A stretch of DNA of 64,000 bases from Paenibacillus sp. YN15 (GTDB lineage Bacteria > Bacillota > Bacilli > Paenibacillales > NBRC-103111). Shown here piece after piece: positions 36,485 through 46,500 of this stretch (positions are counted from its first letter, which is position 1; each line of letters begins with the position of its first letter). The notes under the pieces were generated by a model. That model saw nothing but the letters and a program-made list of their open reading frames with translations. It searched no databases and was not told the DNA's origin. Both the position numbers and the translations under genes were made by a program. The stretch lies in NCBI RefSeq assembly GCF_003285005.1, contig NZ_QMFA01000005.1, forward strand, positions 1-64,000. Reading direction: 5' to 3'.

Positions 36485-37446
36485 ATTCCTTCCCCCCAAA
36501 GCTTGGCCAGTTTGTTGGAGCCCACCACCAGGAGCAGTCCAATCAGCGATTTGAACAGCCCAACGGCGGAAGCGATGCTGAAATTCATCTCCTGCAGCCC
36601 CACCCGGTACACCCAGGTATCGATAATATCGGCTACAGGGTACACTTGAATATTATACATCACATAAACCTGCTCGAAACCTGCATCCAACACATGCCCC
36701 AGCTTCATAATCAGCAAAAGAATAATGACACTGCGGATGCCCGGAAGGGTAATATGCCAAATCATCCGCAGCCTGCTTGCTCCATCCACTCTCGCCGCCT
36801 CATACAGGGTAGGATCAATGCCCGAGATCGCTGCCAGATAGACAATTGCGCCCCAGCCAAGATCCTTCCAGACATCGCTGCCCACCAGAATGCTGCGGAA
36901 CCATTCCGTAGAGGTCATAAACGGAATCGCCTGTCCTCCGGCATCCGCAATCCACCGGTTTACCAACCCGTTGGTCTGGGAGAAAAAAGCGGTGCTGATG
37001 CCCAGAATAATGACCCAGGACAGAAAGTGAGGCAGATAGCTTAAGGTCTGAATCACTCTTCCGTACCACAGGACCCGGCATTCGCTCAATACAATGGCAA
37101 GAAGAATGGAGGGCACCATGCCAAAAAGCAGTTTGTACAAACTGATGAGGAACGTATTGGTCAACAATTGGGCAAAATACGGCGATTCATAAAAGGTGCG
37201 AAAATATTTGAACCAGGGATCGGCCCAAGGACTGCTCCACACACCATCCGCCAGACTGTATTCCTTGAAGGCAATCAGCATGCCGTACATGGGGCCATAA
37301 CGAAATACCGCATACCATACAAGAGCCGGAAGCAGCATGACATAGAACATCCGCTGCTTCCACATGAGAAGCGCCAGACGTTTGAGTTTGGAGGCCGGCC
37401 TCACTTCCGGAGGCTTGGCAATAGCTGCGTATGCTTGCTGTCTCAT
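36478..37446 (-). CDS. Sugar ABC transporter permease, LplB type
   Basis: 322 residues. Hydrophobic segments, LYEAARVDGASRLRMIWHITLPG as EAA loop, and the ending AKLWGEGIW. GAAAGGAT precedes the ATG. First gene of the lplB-ytcP-lplA operon, divergent from the YesM/YesN pair that probably regulates it. Confidence 0.92.
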   Translation of the reverse strand: MRQQAYAAIAKPPEVRPASKLKRLALLMWKQRMFYVMLLPALVWYAVFRYGPMYGMLIAFKEYSLADGVWSSPWADPWFKYFRTFYESPYFAQLLTNTFLISLYKLLFGMVPSILLAIVLSECRVLWYGRVIQTLSYLPHFLSWVIILGISTAFFSQTNGLVNRWIADAGGQAIPFMTSTEWFRSILVGSDVWKDLGWGAIVYLAAISGIDPTLYEAARVDGASRLRMIWHITLPGIRSVIILLLIMKLGHVLDAGFEQVYVMYNIQVYPVADIIDTWVYRVGLQEMNFSIASAVGLFKSLIGLLLVVGSNKLAKLWGEGIW

Positions 37447-37479
37447 TGTCGTCTATCCTTTCTGTGTGCTGTTGCTTTT

Positions 37480-37508
37480 ATTATAAAAAACGGGGGAGGG
37501 AGGTTAAA
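37480..37508 (-). promoter_or_regulatory. Promoter of the lplB-ytcP-lplA operon
   Basis: Minus strand: TTTAAC (37503-37508), 17 nt, TATAAT (37480-37485). About 33 nt before the ATG. The -35 is imperfect, as expected for an activator-dependent promoter. Confidence 0.6.
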
Positions 37509-37557
37509 TTCACTATCCGACGAAAAGCTTCACAATCCGGCGATGAATAATTCATGG

Positions 37558-37586
37558 TTTTCTGCAGGAGTTGAACGCGATATAAT
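37558..37586 (+). promoter_or_regulatory. Promoter of the yesM-yesN pair
   Basis: TTTTCT, 17 nt, TATAAT (37581-37586) on the plus strand, about 50 nt before the sensor gene ATG. The -35 is weak. Confidence 0.45.
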
Positions 37587-37637
37587 ACCCTTAACCGCAG
37601 TGTTGTTTCCGTTTTCATAGAAAGGGAGGGAAACCCG

Positions 37638-39422
37638 ATGGGCGTTTTGCCCCGTTTTGTCCGGCATCATCTGCTCCGAATGAAGCTCTCCGCCAAAATG
37701 TTCTGGATGAGCTTTATCCTGGTGGAAACGATCTTCCTCTCTTTGGGAGCGGCCTACCGGAGCGTCGCCTCTGGAGTGTTGGAGCAGGCCCAGCGGGATT
37801 ACGCCATCCAAATGGCCGTCAAGTCCAATGAGTATTTAGAGATCAGCCTGCGGAATATCCGCAGCCTGTTCGTCTCCTTGGCCAACGACTCCAGAATGGC
37901 TGACCCTGCCCAACCCGCCATTCAAACCTGGCTGAACGAAAACCTGACGTATCTGTCCGCCCATGCCCGCAATCTGCACATTGTGGAGAATGGCCAGGTG
38001 ACGGTAAGCACCTCCCGGGCAGGCTGGATGCTGCTGGACGACACTTTATTCCGGGAAGGGCTGGAAAGCGTCCTGGAATACTCCCCCATCTATTGGACCG
38101 CTCCCTATTCCTCCCCTGTTTCCGGTTTTACCGTGACGGGCGTCATCCGGATATCTGCCAATGGAGCGGGGGAAACAGCCAAATATCTGGCCATTGATCT
38201 GGATTTGGACAAGCTGTACCAGGCCATGCAGCCTGACGCTCCCGCCCAGTTCAAGGGGGAGCTGGTTCTCTTGGACGCGGAAAGCAAGCCCGTCTACGGC
38301 CGCCGTCCATTTACTGCGTATGATGTTTTTGAGCGGCAGTATGTCCCGCTGGTTCCCTTCGGCGGACTCTTTGAAGGAAATTGGAGCAGCACCGATTGGC
38401 AGTCGCCCGAGGGCAACCGCTTCTTCATCACCCGCAGCAACAGCAACATGCTGAAATGGCAAGCCGTGTGGCTGATGGACCGGACAGAACTGCTCAGGCC
38501 CCTTCAGGCATTAACCCGGTTTTCTTGGGTGCTGGCGGCATTTTCCGTATTTCTTTCACTGGTGGTCTCGCTGCTTATCTCCAAGTCGGTAAGCCAGCCG
38601 ATCCGGCGGATCGCCACATCCATGGATCAGGTGAGCCAAGGCCGCTTCGACGTAAGCATTCCCATCAAGCGGCAGGATGAACTGGGGCTTCTGGCCCGCC
38701 ATTTCAACCAGATGACCCGGCAAATCGCCACATTGATTGACAATCTGAAGGCCACCGAGGAGAAAAAAACGCAGTTTGAGCTTAAGGCGCTTCATGCCCA
38801 AATCAAGCCCCATTTCTTATTCAACACACTGAATGCGATCAGTATTTCCGCCAGAGCCGGAGAGTTGATCAAGGTAGACTCGCTTATATCCGCTCTGACC
38901 AACCAACTGGATTATTCCTTGAAGGAAAGCACTGCGCCTGTTACCTTCAGGGAGGAGCTGGCGGCTATGGTGCATTATGTAGAGCTGATGAAAATCCGTT
39001 ATGGCGGCCGGTTTCTGCTGGAATGCGACCCAGACCCGGCAACCCTGTCCTGCAGGCTGCCCAAATTCGTTTTGCAGCCTCTGGTGGAGAACGCCATCTT
39101 CCATGGCCTTGCCCCCGGCACGGAGACAGGTATCCTGTTCGTGGGCAGCTCCTTTGCCGACGGCAGGTGGAAGATCCAGATTGAGGACAACGGCGCAGGC
39201 ATGGCGCCGGAAACCCTGCTCCGCCTTAAGCGGCAGCTTGAGCATGACCATGAGCCGGATGAGAAAACGGGAATTGGCCTAATGAATGTGCATCAGCGGT
39301 TCCGGCTTTTGTTCGGCGGGGACTACTCTATGAGCTTGGACAGCTGGCCGAAGGCAGGCACCCGCATTCTGATTGAGCTGCCTGTGTGGACAGACCGTGA
39401 GAGTTTGACAGAAGGGAGCTAA
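37638..39422 (+). CDS. Sensor histidine kinase, YesM type
   Basis: 594 residues. Membrane helix near 20-45, an extracellular sensing region, a second helix near 295-320, HAMP, then the His_kinase domain with IKPHFLFNTLN (phospho-His near 392) and a GHKL ATPase with DNGAGMAPE and TGIGLMNVHQR. GGGAGGG before ATG. It senses an extracellular sugar and phosphorylates the next gene's product, 4 nt downstream. Confidence 0.92.
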   Translation: MGVLPRFVRHHLLRMKLSAKMFWMSFILVETIFLSLGAAYRSVASGVLEQAQRDYAIQMAVKSNEYLEISLRNIRSLFVSLANDSRMADPAQPAIQTWLNENLTYLSAHARNLHIVENGQVTVSTSRAGWMLLDDTLFREGLESVLEYSPIYWTAPYSSPVSGFTVTGVIRISANGAGETAKYLAIDLDLDKLYQAMQPDAPAQFKGELVLLDAESKPVYGRRPFTAYDVFERQYVPLVPFGGLFEGNWSSTDWQSPEGNRFFITRSNSNMLKWQAVWLMDRTELLRPLQALTRFSWVLAAFSVFLSLVVSLLISKSVSQPIRRIATSMDQVSQGRFDVSIPIKRQDELGLLARHFNQMTRQIATLIDNLKATEEKKTQFELKALHAQIKPHFLFNTLNAISISARAGELIKVDSLISALTNQLDYSLKESTAPVTFREELAAMVHYVELMKIRYGGRFLLECDPDPATLSCRLPKFVLQPLVENAIFHGLAPGTETGILFVGSSFADGRWKIQIEDNGAGMAPETLLRLKRQLEHDHEPDEKTGIGLMNVHQRFRLLFGGDYSMSLDSWPKAGTRILIELPVWTDRESLTEGS

Positions 39423-39426
39423 TGTT

Positions 39427-41013
39427 ATGAAGCGCATTTTAATTGTGGACGATGAGCCCATTGCCCGGCAGCATATCCGGGCTTCCTTTCCTTGGGAAGC
39501 ATGGGGAGCCTATATTGCAGGCGAGGCGGCCAATGGCGAGGAGGCTTTGCGCATGTGCCGGGAGGTAAATCCTGACGTAGCCCTGATTGACATTACCATG
39601 CCCGTCATGGACGGGCTGACGCTGCTTGAGCAATTGCGCAGCCAGTTCCCCCAGGTCCGCTGTATTATGCTGACGGCCCACCGGGACTTCGAGTATGCCC
39701 AGCAGGCTATGGCGGGAGGCGCTTTGGGCTATATCCTGAAATCGCCGATTGATCTGAAGGCCGCCCGAACTGCATTGGAGCGGGCCTACAGCGATATTGA
39801 GAAGGAATCCGAGCTGACGGCCAATATCAGTCTCCGGAACAGCCTGATCCGCAATTACCGCTACCCGCTGCGCAAGGAATTTCTGGAGAATGTGCTGTCC
39901 GGCATATTGAGCCGCCGGGATGAAATGCTGAAGCGCGGAGAGGAGCTGGAGCTGCGGCTTCAAGCGGATTATTATACTCTGTGCCTCTTCCGCATCGACC
40001 ACTTGAGTCAATATGCCGTGAAATACCAGCCCAAAGAGCTGCCTTTAATTGAATTCAGCATGCTGGAAATCATCCGCGAGGTTCTGGACGGACTGGCTCT
40101 GGGGCAATTCGAGCTGTTCCCCTGCCGCTTCGGAACAGCGGCGGTGCTGTTCACCGGCAGCCGCGCTCCGTTCACCCCGGCTGCAATCAGTGAATGGTGG
40201 GCCGAATGCCAGGCTCCTCTGCGGCAATACATGTCCATCGGATTGGGGGCGGCCTGCAGCAATCCCTTCACCAATCTGGCCCGGCTGCGGATGGAATTTG
40301 TACAGACGGAAAAGCTGCTGGAGCACCGCTTCTACCAGGAGCAGCCCCGGCCCGTGTTCGCACAAGGGCTGGCGCCGTTTCAGGAGCCGCCGAAGGAGCC
40401 GGTTCTTGCCGCTGCGGAAAGCTTCGGGGAGGCGTGGCATTCCCCCCAGCCCGCAGAATGGGAGCGTTGGATTCGCTCCGCCAGGGATCTGCTGCTGACC
40501 TATAGGCCCCATCCCCAATGGGCCAGAAGCTGGCTGAAGGAGCAGATTGCCGCCCTGCCTGAGCCCGAATTGAGAGAAGCGGCCGCAGTCGCGGAGGACG
40601 CCACTCTTCACGAATGCCTGTCGGCGCTTCGGGATGCCGTTTTGGACTGGAGAACCAAGGAGCAGCACAAAAAGCAGCTCCGCCCCGAAATCGCCGCTGC
40701 CATCCAGTTTATCCGCCATAATCTGGACCAGGAGCTGACCCTGGACTTAATCGCCGGAAAAATCCAGCTCAGCACCTCCCACCTGGGTCATCTGTTCAAG
40801 AAGGAAACAGGCTTTTCCGTTATTGACTATATTTTGGACCAGCGGATCGAAGCGGCCAAGGCTTGGCTTCTAAACGGCACATACCGGAATTATGAGCTGG
40901 CGGAAAAGGTAGGCTTCAACAGCTATTCGTATTTCTGCACCGTTTTTAAAAAGCATACAGGCTTGACCCCCAACGAGTTTAAGCAAGCCAACAAGCCCTT
41001 TATCTCCACCTGA
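39427..41013 (+). CDS. AraC-type response regulator, YesN type
   Basis: 528 residues. Receiver domain (1-120) with DD at 8-9, phospho-acceptor Asp55 in DITMP, and the switch Lys in ILKSP. A linker domain follows, then an AraC DNA-binding domain (about 430-525) with LTLDLIAGKIQLSTSHLGHLFKK split over two helices and the closing TGLTPNEF. Expected to activate the divergent ABC operon. Confidence 0.93.
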   Translation: MKRILIVDDEPIARQHIRASFPWEAWGAYIAGEAANGEEALRMCREVNPDVALIDITMPVMDGLTLLEQLRSQFPQVRCIMLTAHRDFEYAQQAMAGGALGYILKSPIDLKAARTALERAYSDIEKESELTANISLRNSLIRNYRYPLRKEFLENVLSGILSRRDEMLKRGEELELRLQADYYTLCLFRIDHLSQYAVKYQPKELPLIEFSMLEIIREVLDGLALGQFELFPCRFGTAAVLFTGSRAPFTPAAISEWWAECQAPLRQYMSIGLGAACSNPFTNLARLRMEFVQTEKLLEHRFYQEQPRPVFAQGLAPFQEPPKEPVLAAAESFGEAWHSPQPAEWERWIRSARDLLLTYRPHPQWARSWLKEQIAALPEPELREAAAVAEDATLHECLSALRDAVLDWRTKEQHKKQLRPEIAAAIQFIRHNLDQELTLDLIAGKIQLSTSHLGHLFKKETGFSVIDYILDQRIEAAKAWLLNGTYRNYELAEKVGFNSYSYFCTVFKKHTGLTPNEFKQANKPFIST

Positions 41014-41021
41014 TCGGGCAG

Positions 41022-41082
41022 ACAAACAGCCGCTCCTGCGTATCCGGCATAGTATGCCTTTACGCGGAGCGGCTGTTTTCGC
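41022..41082. terminator. Bidirectional terminator, yesN and GH31 genes
   Basis: AAACAGCCGCTCC and GGAGCGGCTGTTT pair across a longer loop, with T tracts on both sides. It ends two converging operons. Confidence 0.85.
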
Positions 41083-41116
41083 AGGCGCTTTCCCAATTGC
41101 TTTTTGCCGGACAGAA

Positions 41117-43519
41117 TTACTGGAATTCCGCCGCAGCCGTGTATTTCATGCCGGGCTCCAGAATAAAGCTCAAGGCTTCGCTCACAGGCAGTCTGCCAAA
41201 GGAAACCGGTTGTCCCAAGGAATCGGCGGCATCCCGTCCATTCCCATGGCTCCACGCCTCCGGCGCCCCCGGTGCGGACAGAGGGGTTTTCGTCACCCTC
41301 CAGCTTATTTTGCCCATCTCCTGTCCCATCTTGGAGCAAACCTTCCGAACGGCCACAATGCTTTCGGAGATTCCGTCCGGATGAATAAACCGGTAGACGG
41401 TTCCGTCCGGCGCTGTCGGATATACCTCGGCCATACAGGGGCCTTCGGGAGTATCACGGCGGACCAGTATCCCCGCTCCCCCCACAAACACCGGAACAGC
41501 ATCGGCAGGGCGGGGATGATCCTTCAGGATCTGCGGCCCGCGATAGCATCGGCCTGTTTCATATTCCATCCAATCTCCGGAGGGCAGATACACATCCCGG
41601 GTCTGCGCCGTTTCAAAATCATTCCCGTACAAGGGGGCAGCCAGCAGAGAAGGGCCCAGCATCCACTCGTATTGCCGCGTATGCCGGTTGGCCAGCCCGT
41701 GAACCCCCGGCTCTTCGGGAAAGGCGATATGCAAGGGGCACATGGCCTCGGGGTAACCGGACCGGAAGGCATGAACAACCGAGCTGTAGATGTAGGGAGC
41801 GTAGCGGTTATGCCAATCCACCGCCTTTTTGACAGCGGCTTCGAAGCGCGGATGCTGCATCTCCCACGGCTTCCGGCCCATGGACATAGCAGGACATACG
41901 GCATTGAACATGGCGTTGCGCACAAAATACCATTGATAGCTTGGCAGCGAAGGATCGGTTTTGGGCGTACCTCCCGTTATATCCGGGTACAGATTGGACA
42001 CGCCGCTGGCCGCAAACCCAAACAGATTAAGCGGAACCCGTTCCTGGTCAAAATGAAAGCCCTCCCCTTTGCCGTAATAGGTGTCATTAATCCGGATCAC
42101 GTCGCCGGGAGCGGAATAGGCGGAATTGCGGACAATCACCAGATGCCCCCGGTCCATAAACGCCTCGTTGATGGGGTTCCAATTGCCGTCGGCATAATGC
42201 TTGGTGTAGACCATGGCATCCTCCTTAAAGCCTTCGGCTCCCCAAGTCTCGGCCAAACGGACAAACCAGTCCAGGGCCTCCCGGTTGCGGCTGTCCAGAA
42301 CATACAAGGTTCCTTTGGGGAACTCCGCATTGGTCAGCCTTACCAGGCCCCCATCCTCCCTCCGCAGAAAATATCCCCGCTCCAGCCCCTCTTCCACAAA
42401 GGCTCCGTTATTGACCGGGTTATGATAGCCTCCGTCATCCCGTGGAGCCTTGAAGTGATGGCGGATGCCGAGCAACAGCTTGATGCCGCTTGCCTTGAAC
42501 AGGCTCTTCATCCTCTCCGGGTCCGGGTACCGGGGATTGGGCAGCCCGTCTGTGCGGCCCTCCTCCTCCAGGGTGTCCCACAGATTGAAGCTGGTGGTGG
42601 TGCCCTGCTCCGGTGATTTGCGGTCCCCTTTCCAAAAGCCGGAGCCTACCACACCCCAGGCCAGTTCGTAGCCGCGCTCCCGGTATTCCGCCAGCGCCTC
42701 CTCCACGGCGGACTGGTATGCATTCCAGCCAAGGGAACCGTATGCCTCCCAGCCTACCCGGAACATGTCATACTTGGGCTTTCTGTCGGGATACCCCTCC
42801 TCATGGCGGACACGCTGGTATTCCCGGTATATGGTCTTCGTGTCCCCGAAGAAATAATACAGGCTGCCCAGGCTGCGCACGCCATTTGCTCCCAGCATGT
42901 TCTCTTCCAGTGTAAAAGACGCCCGTTTGGAGCCCTCGGCAAACAGCACCTGTGCAAATCCCTTGCCGGGGCAAATGGCGAAGGTGGTCAGGAAACGCAT
43001 ATTGGTGCCTTGATTCACCATATCCTTGCGGCTGAATCCGAACAGATCGGCGCTGTCCCGAGCGGGAATATCCAGCTTGCCTTGGGCAGGGGCATCCTCG
43101 GTCAGCACCGTATCCGTATGGGAGCCGAAATCCCCCATACCGTAAATGGGCCGAACCGAAGCTGTCCGCGCCTCGATGACATATTTCCCTTCCTTCGCCG
43201 GAGTAACGGCAAGCCGGAAGGAATGCTCCTCCGGATGCAGCACCACCTCCGCTTCGTCTCCGCCTTTGTTGCGGACGCGAAAAACAGCCGCTTGTCCCCG
43301 CGCTCCTGCATAGTCCGCAGCAGCAGCATCGTACAGCACCGTTCCCGCTATGTTGGACCACCGCAAGCCGCATACGGGATGGGCCTCAACCAGCGGCATG
43401 CCCGATGCATCGGTCACCCGAAAGCGGAAGCCTTCCCTGTCAATAAAAACGCTGTAATGGAGCGAATGAATTTCGATGGTTGTTTCAGTTTGCACAGTAT
43501 GATTCTCCAAAGAGAACAC
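41117..43519 (-). CDS. Glycoside hydrolase family 31 enzyme
   Basis: 800 residues. GTG start 2 nt after the stop of the upstream gene; a TTG at 43510 is an alternative with a better ribosome site (GAGGTG). Family 31 features: the N-terminal beta-sandwich, the barrel with YDMFRVGWEAYGSLGWN, the nucleophile Asp in EGFKEDAMVYTK (near 434), a later GDVIRINDTYYG, and C-terminal beta domains ending in VFVGGAGILVRRDTPEGP. No signal peptide, so it acts inside the cell on imported oligosaccharides. Alpha-glucosidase, alpha-xylosidase or sulfoquinovosidase activity cannot be told apart here. Confidence 0.85.
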   Translation of the reverse strand: MFSLENHTVQTETTIEIHSLHYSVFIDREGFRFRVTDASGMPLVEAHPVCGLRWSNIAGTVLYDAAAADYAGARGQAAVFRVRNKGGDEAEVVLHPEEHSFRLAVTPAKEGKYVIEARTASVRPIYGMGDFGSHTDTVLTEDAPAQGKLDIPARDSADLFGFSRKDMVNQGTNMRFLTTFAICPGKGFAQVLFAEGSKRASFTLEENMLGANGVRSLGSLYYFFGDTKTIYREYQRVRHEEGYPDRKPKYDMFRVGWEAYGSLGWNAYQSAVEEALAEYRERGYELAWGVVGSGFWKGDRKSPEQGTTTSFNLWDTLEEEGRTDGLPNPRYPDPERMKSLFKASGIKLLLGIRHHFKAPRDDGGYHNPVNNGAFVEEGLERGYFLRREDGGLVRLTNAEFPKGTLYVLDSRNREALDWFVRLAETWGAEGFKEDAMVYTKHYADGNWNPINEAFMDRGHLVIVRNSAYSAPGDVIRINDTYYGKGEGFHFDQERVPLNLFGFAASGVSNLYPDITGGTPKTDPSLPSYQWYFVRNAMFNAVCPAMSMGRKPWEMQHPRFEAAVKKAVDWHNRYAPYIYSSVVHAFRSGYPEAMCPLHIAFPEEPGVHGLANRHTRQYEWMLGPSLLAAPLYGNDFETAQTRDVYLPSGDWMEYETGRCYRGPQILKDHPRPADAVPVFVGGAGILVRRDTPEGPCMAEVYPTAPDGTVYRFIHPDGISESIVAVRKVCSKMGQEMGKISWRVTKTPLSAPGAPEAWSHGNGRDAADSLGQPVSFGRLPVSEALSFILEPGMKYTAAAEFQ

Positions 43520-43520
43520 C

Positions 43521-46500
43521 TCATTTCTGCATCAATGATGACGGGGCCGCCAGGCGGTACAGTCTGTAAATGAGAACCGCCGCTTCCGCCCGGGTGCACT
43601 CATGAAGAGGCAGGAGCCGGCCTTCGTCCCCCTCCACAAGTCCGGCGGCGGCCAGCAGCATAACGGAAGGGCGGGCGTATCCCGCCAATTCGCCGCTGTC
43701 CGTGAATGCCGGTTCTGTCCTGTCTCCCGGAGCTTCCCGCAGGACCCCGAGGCGCTCTGCAGCGCGGGCTGCCAGCACCATCATGTCCTGCCGGCTAAGC
43801 CCTTCTCCCGGAAGGAAGCTGCCGTCCTCCGTACCTTCCACTATGCCCAGACTCCGGGCAATGCCAAGAGGGTCGGCATAATAGGCATCGGCATCCACAT
43901 CGGTGAAGCTGTGGCCGGGAGCGCTGCGCAGGGACAGAGCCCGGACCAGCAATACGACAAAATCCGCGCGGGTAACGGTGCTGTCGGGAGCGAATCTTCC
44001 GTCTGCCACACCGTCCACAATTCCTTTTGCAGCCAGCGCCTCCACCGCCCGTTCGGCCCAAGAGGCATGGCCCATATCGGAGAAGCGGGTCTCCCGGTAG
44101 GCAATTCCGTAGCTTCCGTCGGCGTAGGCTTGAAACACCACCGCTCCTAATTCGGATACGTAGCGGCCTCCGGGAAGGGGAACGGCATTGCCGTAGCCGT
44201 CCAGCTTCACCGCCGCAATTTTTTCCGGGTCTTCCTCCGGTTTAGGAGTATAGGGCAGCCGCACCGTGATCCCGCCTCCGGCCGGATTCCTGTAAACCGT
44301 TCCCGATGGAGCGGTTACAGCCAGCCTGACTGTATGGCGCCATGCAGAATCTCCGGAGTCAAGCAAACCGATGGAGATCCGCAGCTCATCCAGGGGAGGC
44401 TGTGCCGGGTCCAGCAGATCAGGCGGGAGCATCACTTGAAAGGAAGGCAAATCCAGCAGAACTCGCGCCCGCTCCTCGCCCCCCGGCTTGCCGGCATAAC
44501 CTCCGGGAAGGGTCAGCTCCCAGGCGGTTACGGCCTCCCCGAGCCGCAATACGATTGTTTTGCAGCCGCCGGAATCTGCCTGGGCCAACCGGAGAGCCGC
44601 CTCCCAATCGGCTGGCGCAATGGCCGCCATGGCCCGGCCATCCTCCAGAAGCGAAGAAGCAGGCTCTATCACGGCCCGGCCAGAGGAATCCCGGCTTATG
44701 GCTGCGGGAGGTTCCGTATCTTCGTTTGCCGCAGCAGGCTCGGATGGCTCGGACGGTTCAGATGGCTCGGATGAGCCCGGGTCCTGCTGAACCTTCAGCA
44801 CCAGCTCCGCCGGAAACAGCCAGTCCTCCGGGTCCTGCGCCGCAGGAGCAGCCCTGATCCGGGCAATACCTGGGGCATGGGCGGTGACAAGCCCGTTTTC
44901 ATCCACAGACGCGGCTTGGGGATCATCGCTTGACCAGACCACAGCTCCTGCCGGCAAGCCCGTTTCCCGAACGGCGGCGCCAAGGGCGACGGTTTCTCCC
45001 GCAGCAATGAGGCTGACGGCAGGCTCAATGGATACATGCCGGGGCATCCGGTACTCCATTAGCGCGAATCCGTCCGCATCCAAGGGCTCCTCCTCCGCCA
45101 ATAGTCCGGCCCGGCCTTGGAGGAGAGGGTCCGCATCGGTAACAGTAAGCTTCTTTTCCCCATCCAGATAGCCCGTGATCACAGCGCCTGCCATTTCCAG
45201 CTTTAATGTATACCATTTGCCATTGGTCACCGTGGCCGCTTTTTCTCCCAGCAGCACATAACCCTCCGGCGTTTTCTTCAGCAATTGCAAGCGGCTGGTA
45301 TCGGAGAACATCCGCAAGAGATAATAATGGTCCGCATCCTGGTAACGTCCCACTATTCCCGAAGCGGTAATCGTCACCTCATTGTTGAAGCGCAGCTGCG
45401 CTTCCGCGGCATAATCGCCGTAAACAGCGTTGTGGGCGATGATGGAGGCTCCTGCCGTATCCGTTTGCCGCAATATGCCGTTTCCGTTCTCGGCAACGGC
45501 CGTCCAGCTTCCCGAAACTGGCGTCCAGTCCGGCAGTTGCCCATCGTCGAAGGAGTCTGCCGCAGCCCTGTACATACGCGGCGCATCCTCATGGACAACC
45601 CGGAAATCATCCACTGCCACAGTCTGATTCCACGCTCTGACCCCGATGGCGCCGGAACGGAAGGAGGTGTCCGTGTACTGGATTTTCTGGACGCCGTCCA
45701 CATAACCGGTCAGTTGGTCTCCAATTGCCGCCAGCTTCAGGGTATACCACTTCCCCGTCTCCGGAGGACTGTCCAGCTTGGCGGAAGCCAATGAGCCCCA
45801 CTTGCCGTTGATCTTGCGGTATAGCTGCACATTGTTGCCGTTGGTGTTCCAGTGAAGCCGCAGCAGATACATATTGTTCTCATCCACGTACCGGGCCGTT
45901 ATGCCCGATGCGGCCCCGGAGCCGCTGTTGTCATATGCCTTGATGCGCGCCTCTACAGTATAGTCGGACCAGCCCGCATCCCCGGCCCGGAGCATTCCTT
46001 CCTCGGCGCCTTGGGAAATCGTCGCCAGCTTCAGCAAGCCGTTTCCTCCCTCGGCCTGAACCTGCCAATCCCCCGACAGAATGGTCCAAGACTCCGCATG
46101 GCCTTCGCTGAAGGAATCCTCAAATACGGTCAGCGTCATACTTGCCGGCTTGGGCACACTTTCCCCCTCCGTGGGGGGAAGACAGCCCGCAGCCGGCAGA
46201 ATGGGCGTGCTGCTTTCAGGAGCTTCCGGATCAAGCAGCAATTGATATTCTCCGGATGTGCGCTGCTCCGAATCCACAGCGTAATAGCGGATTTTCTCCG
46301 TATTCTTCGGAAGCGGCAGAGAAAATTCAAAGGGGAAGCCGATTTTTTCTATCGTTTTCCATGTACTGTCATCCAGGGAATAATGCAGCGTCATGGTATC
46401 CGCATATTCGGGACTGGTATCCGCGTAAACAAACAGGCTGGCCGCAGAAGCGGAGGGGGATAGAACCATGGCGGTCAGCCCTCCCATCGGCTCGCAGCTT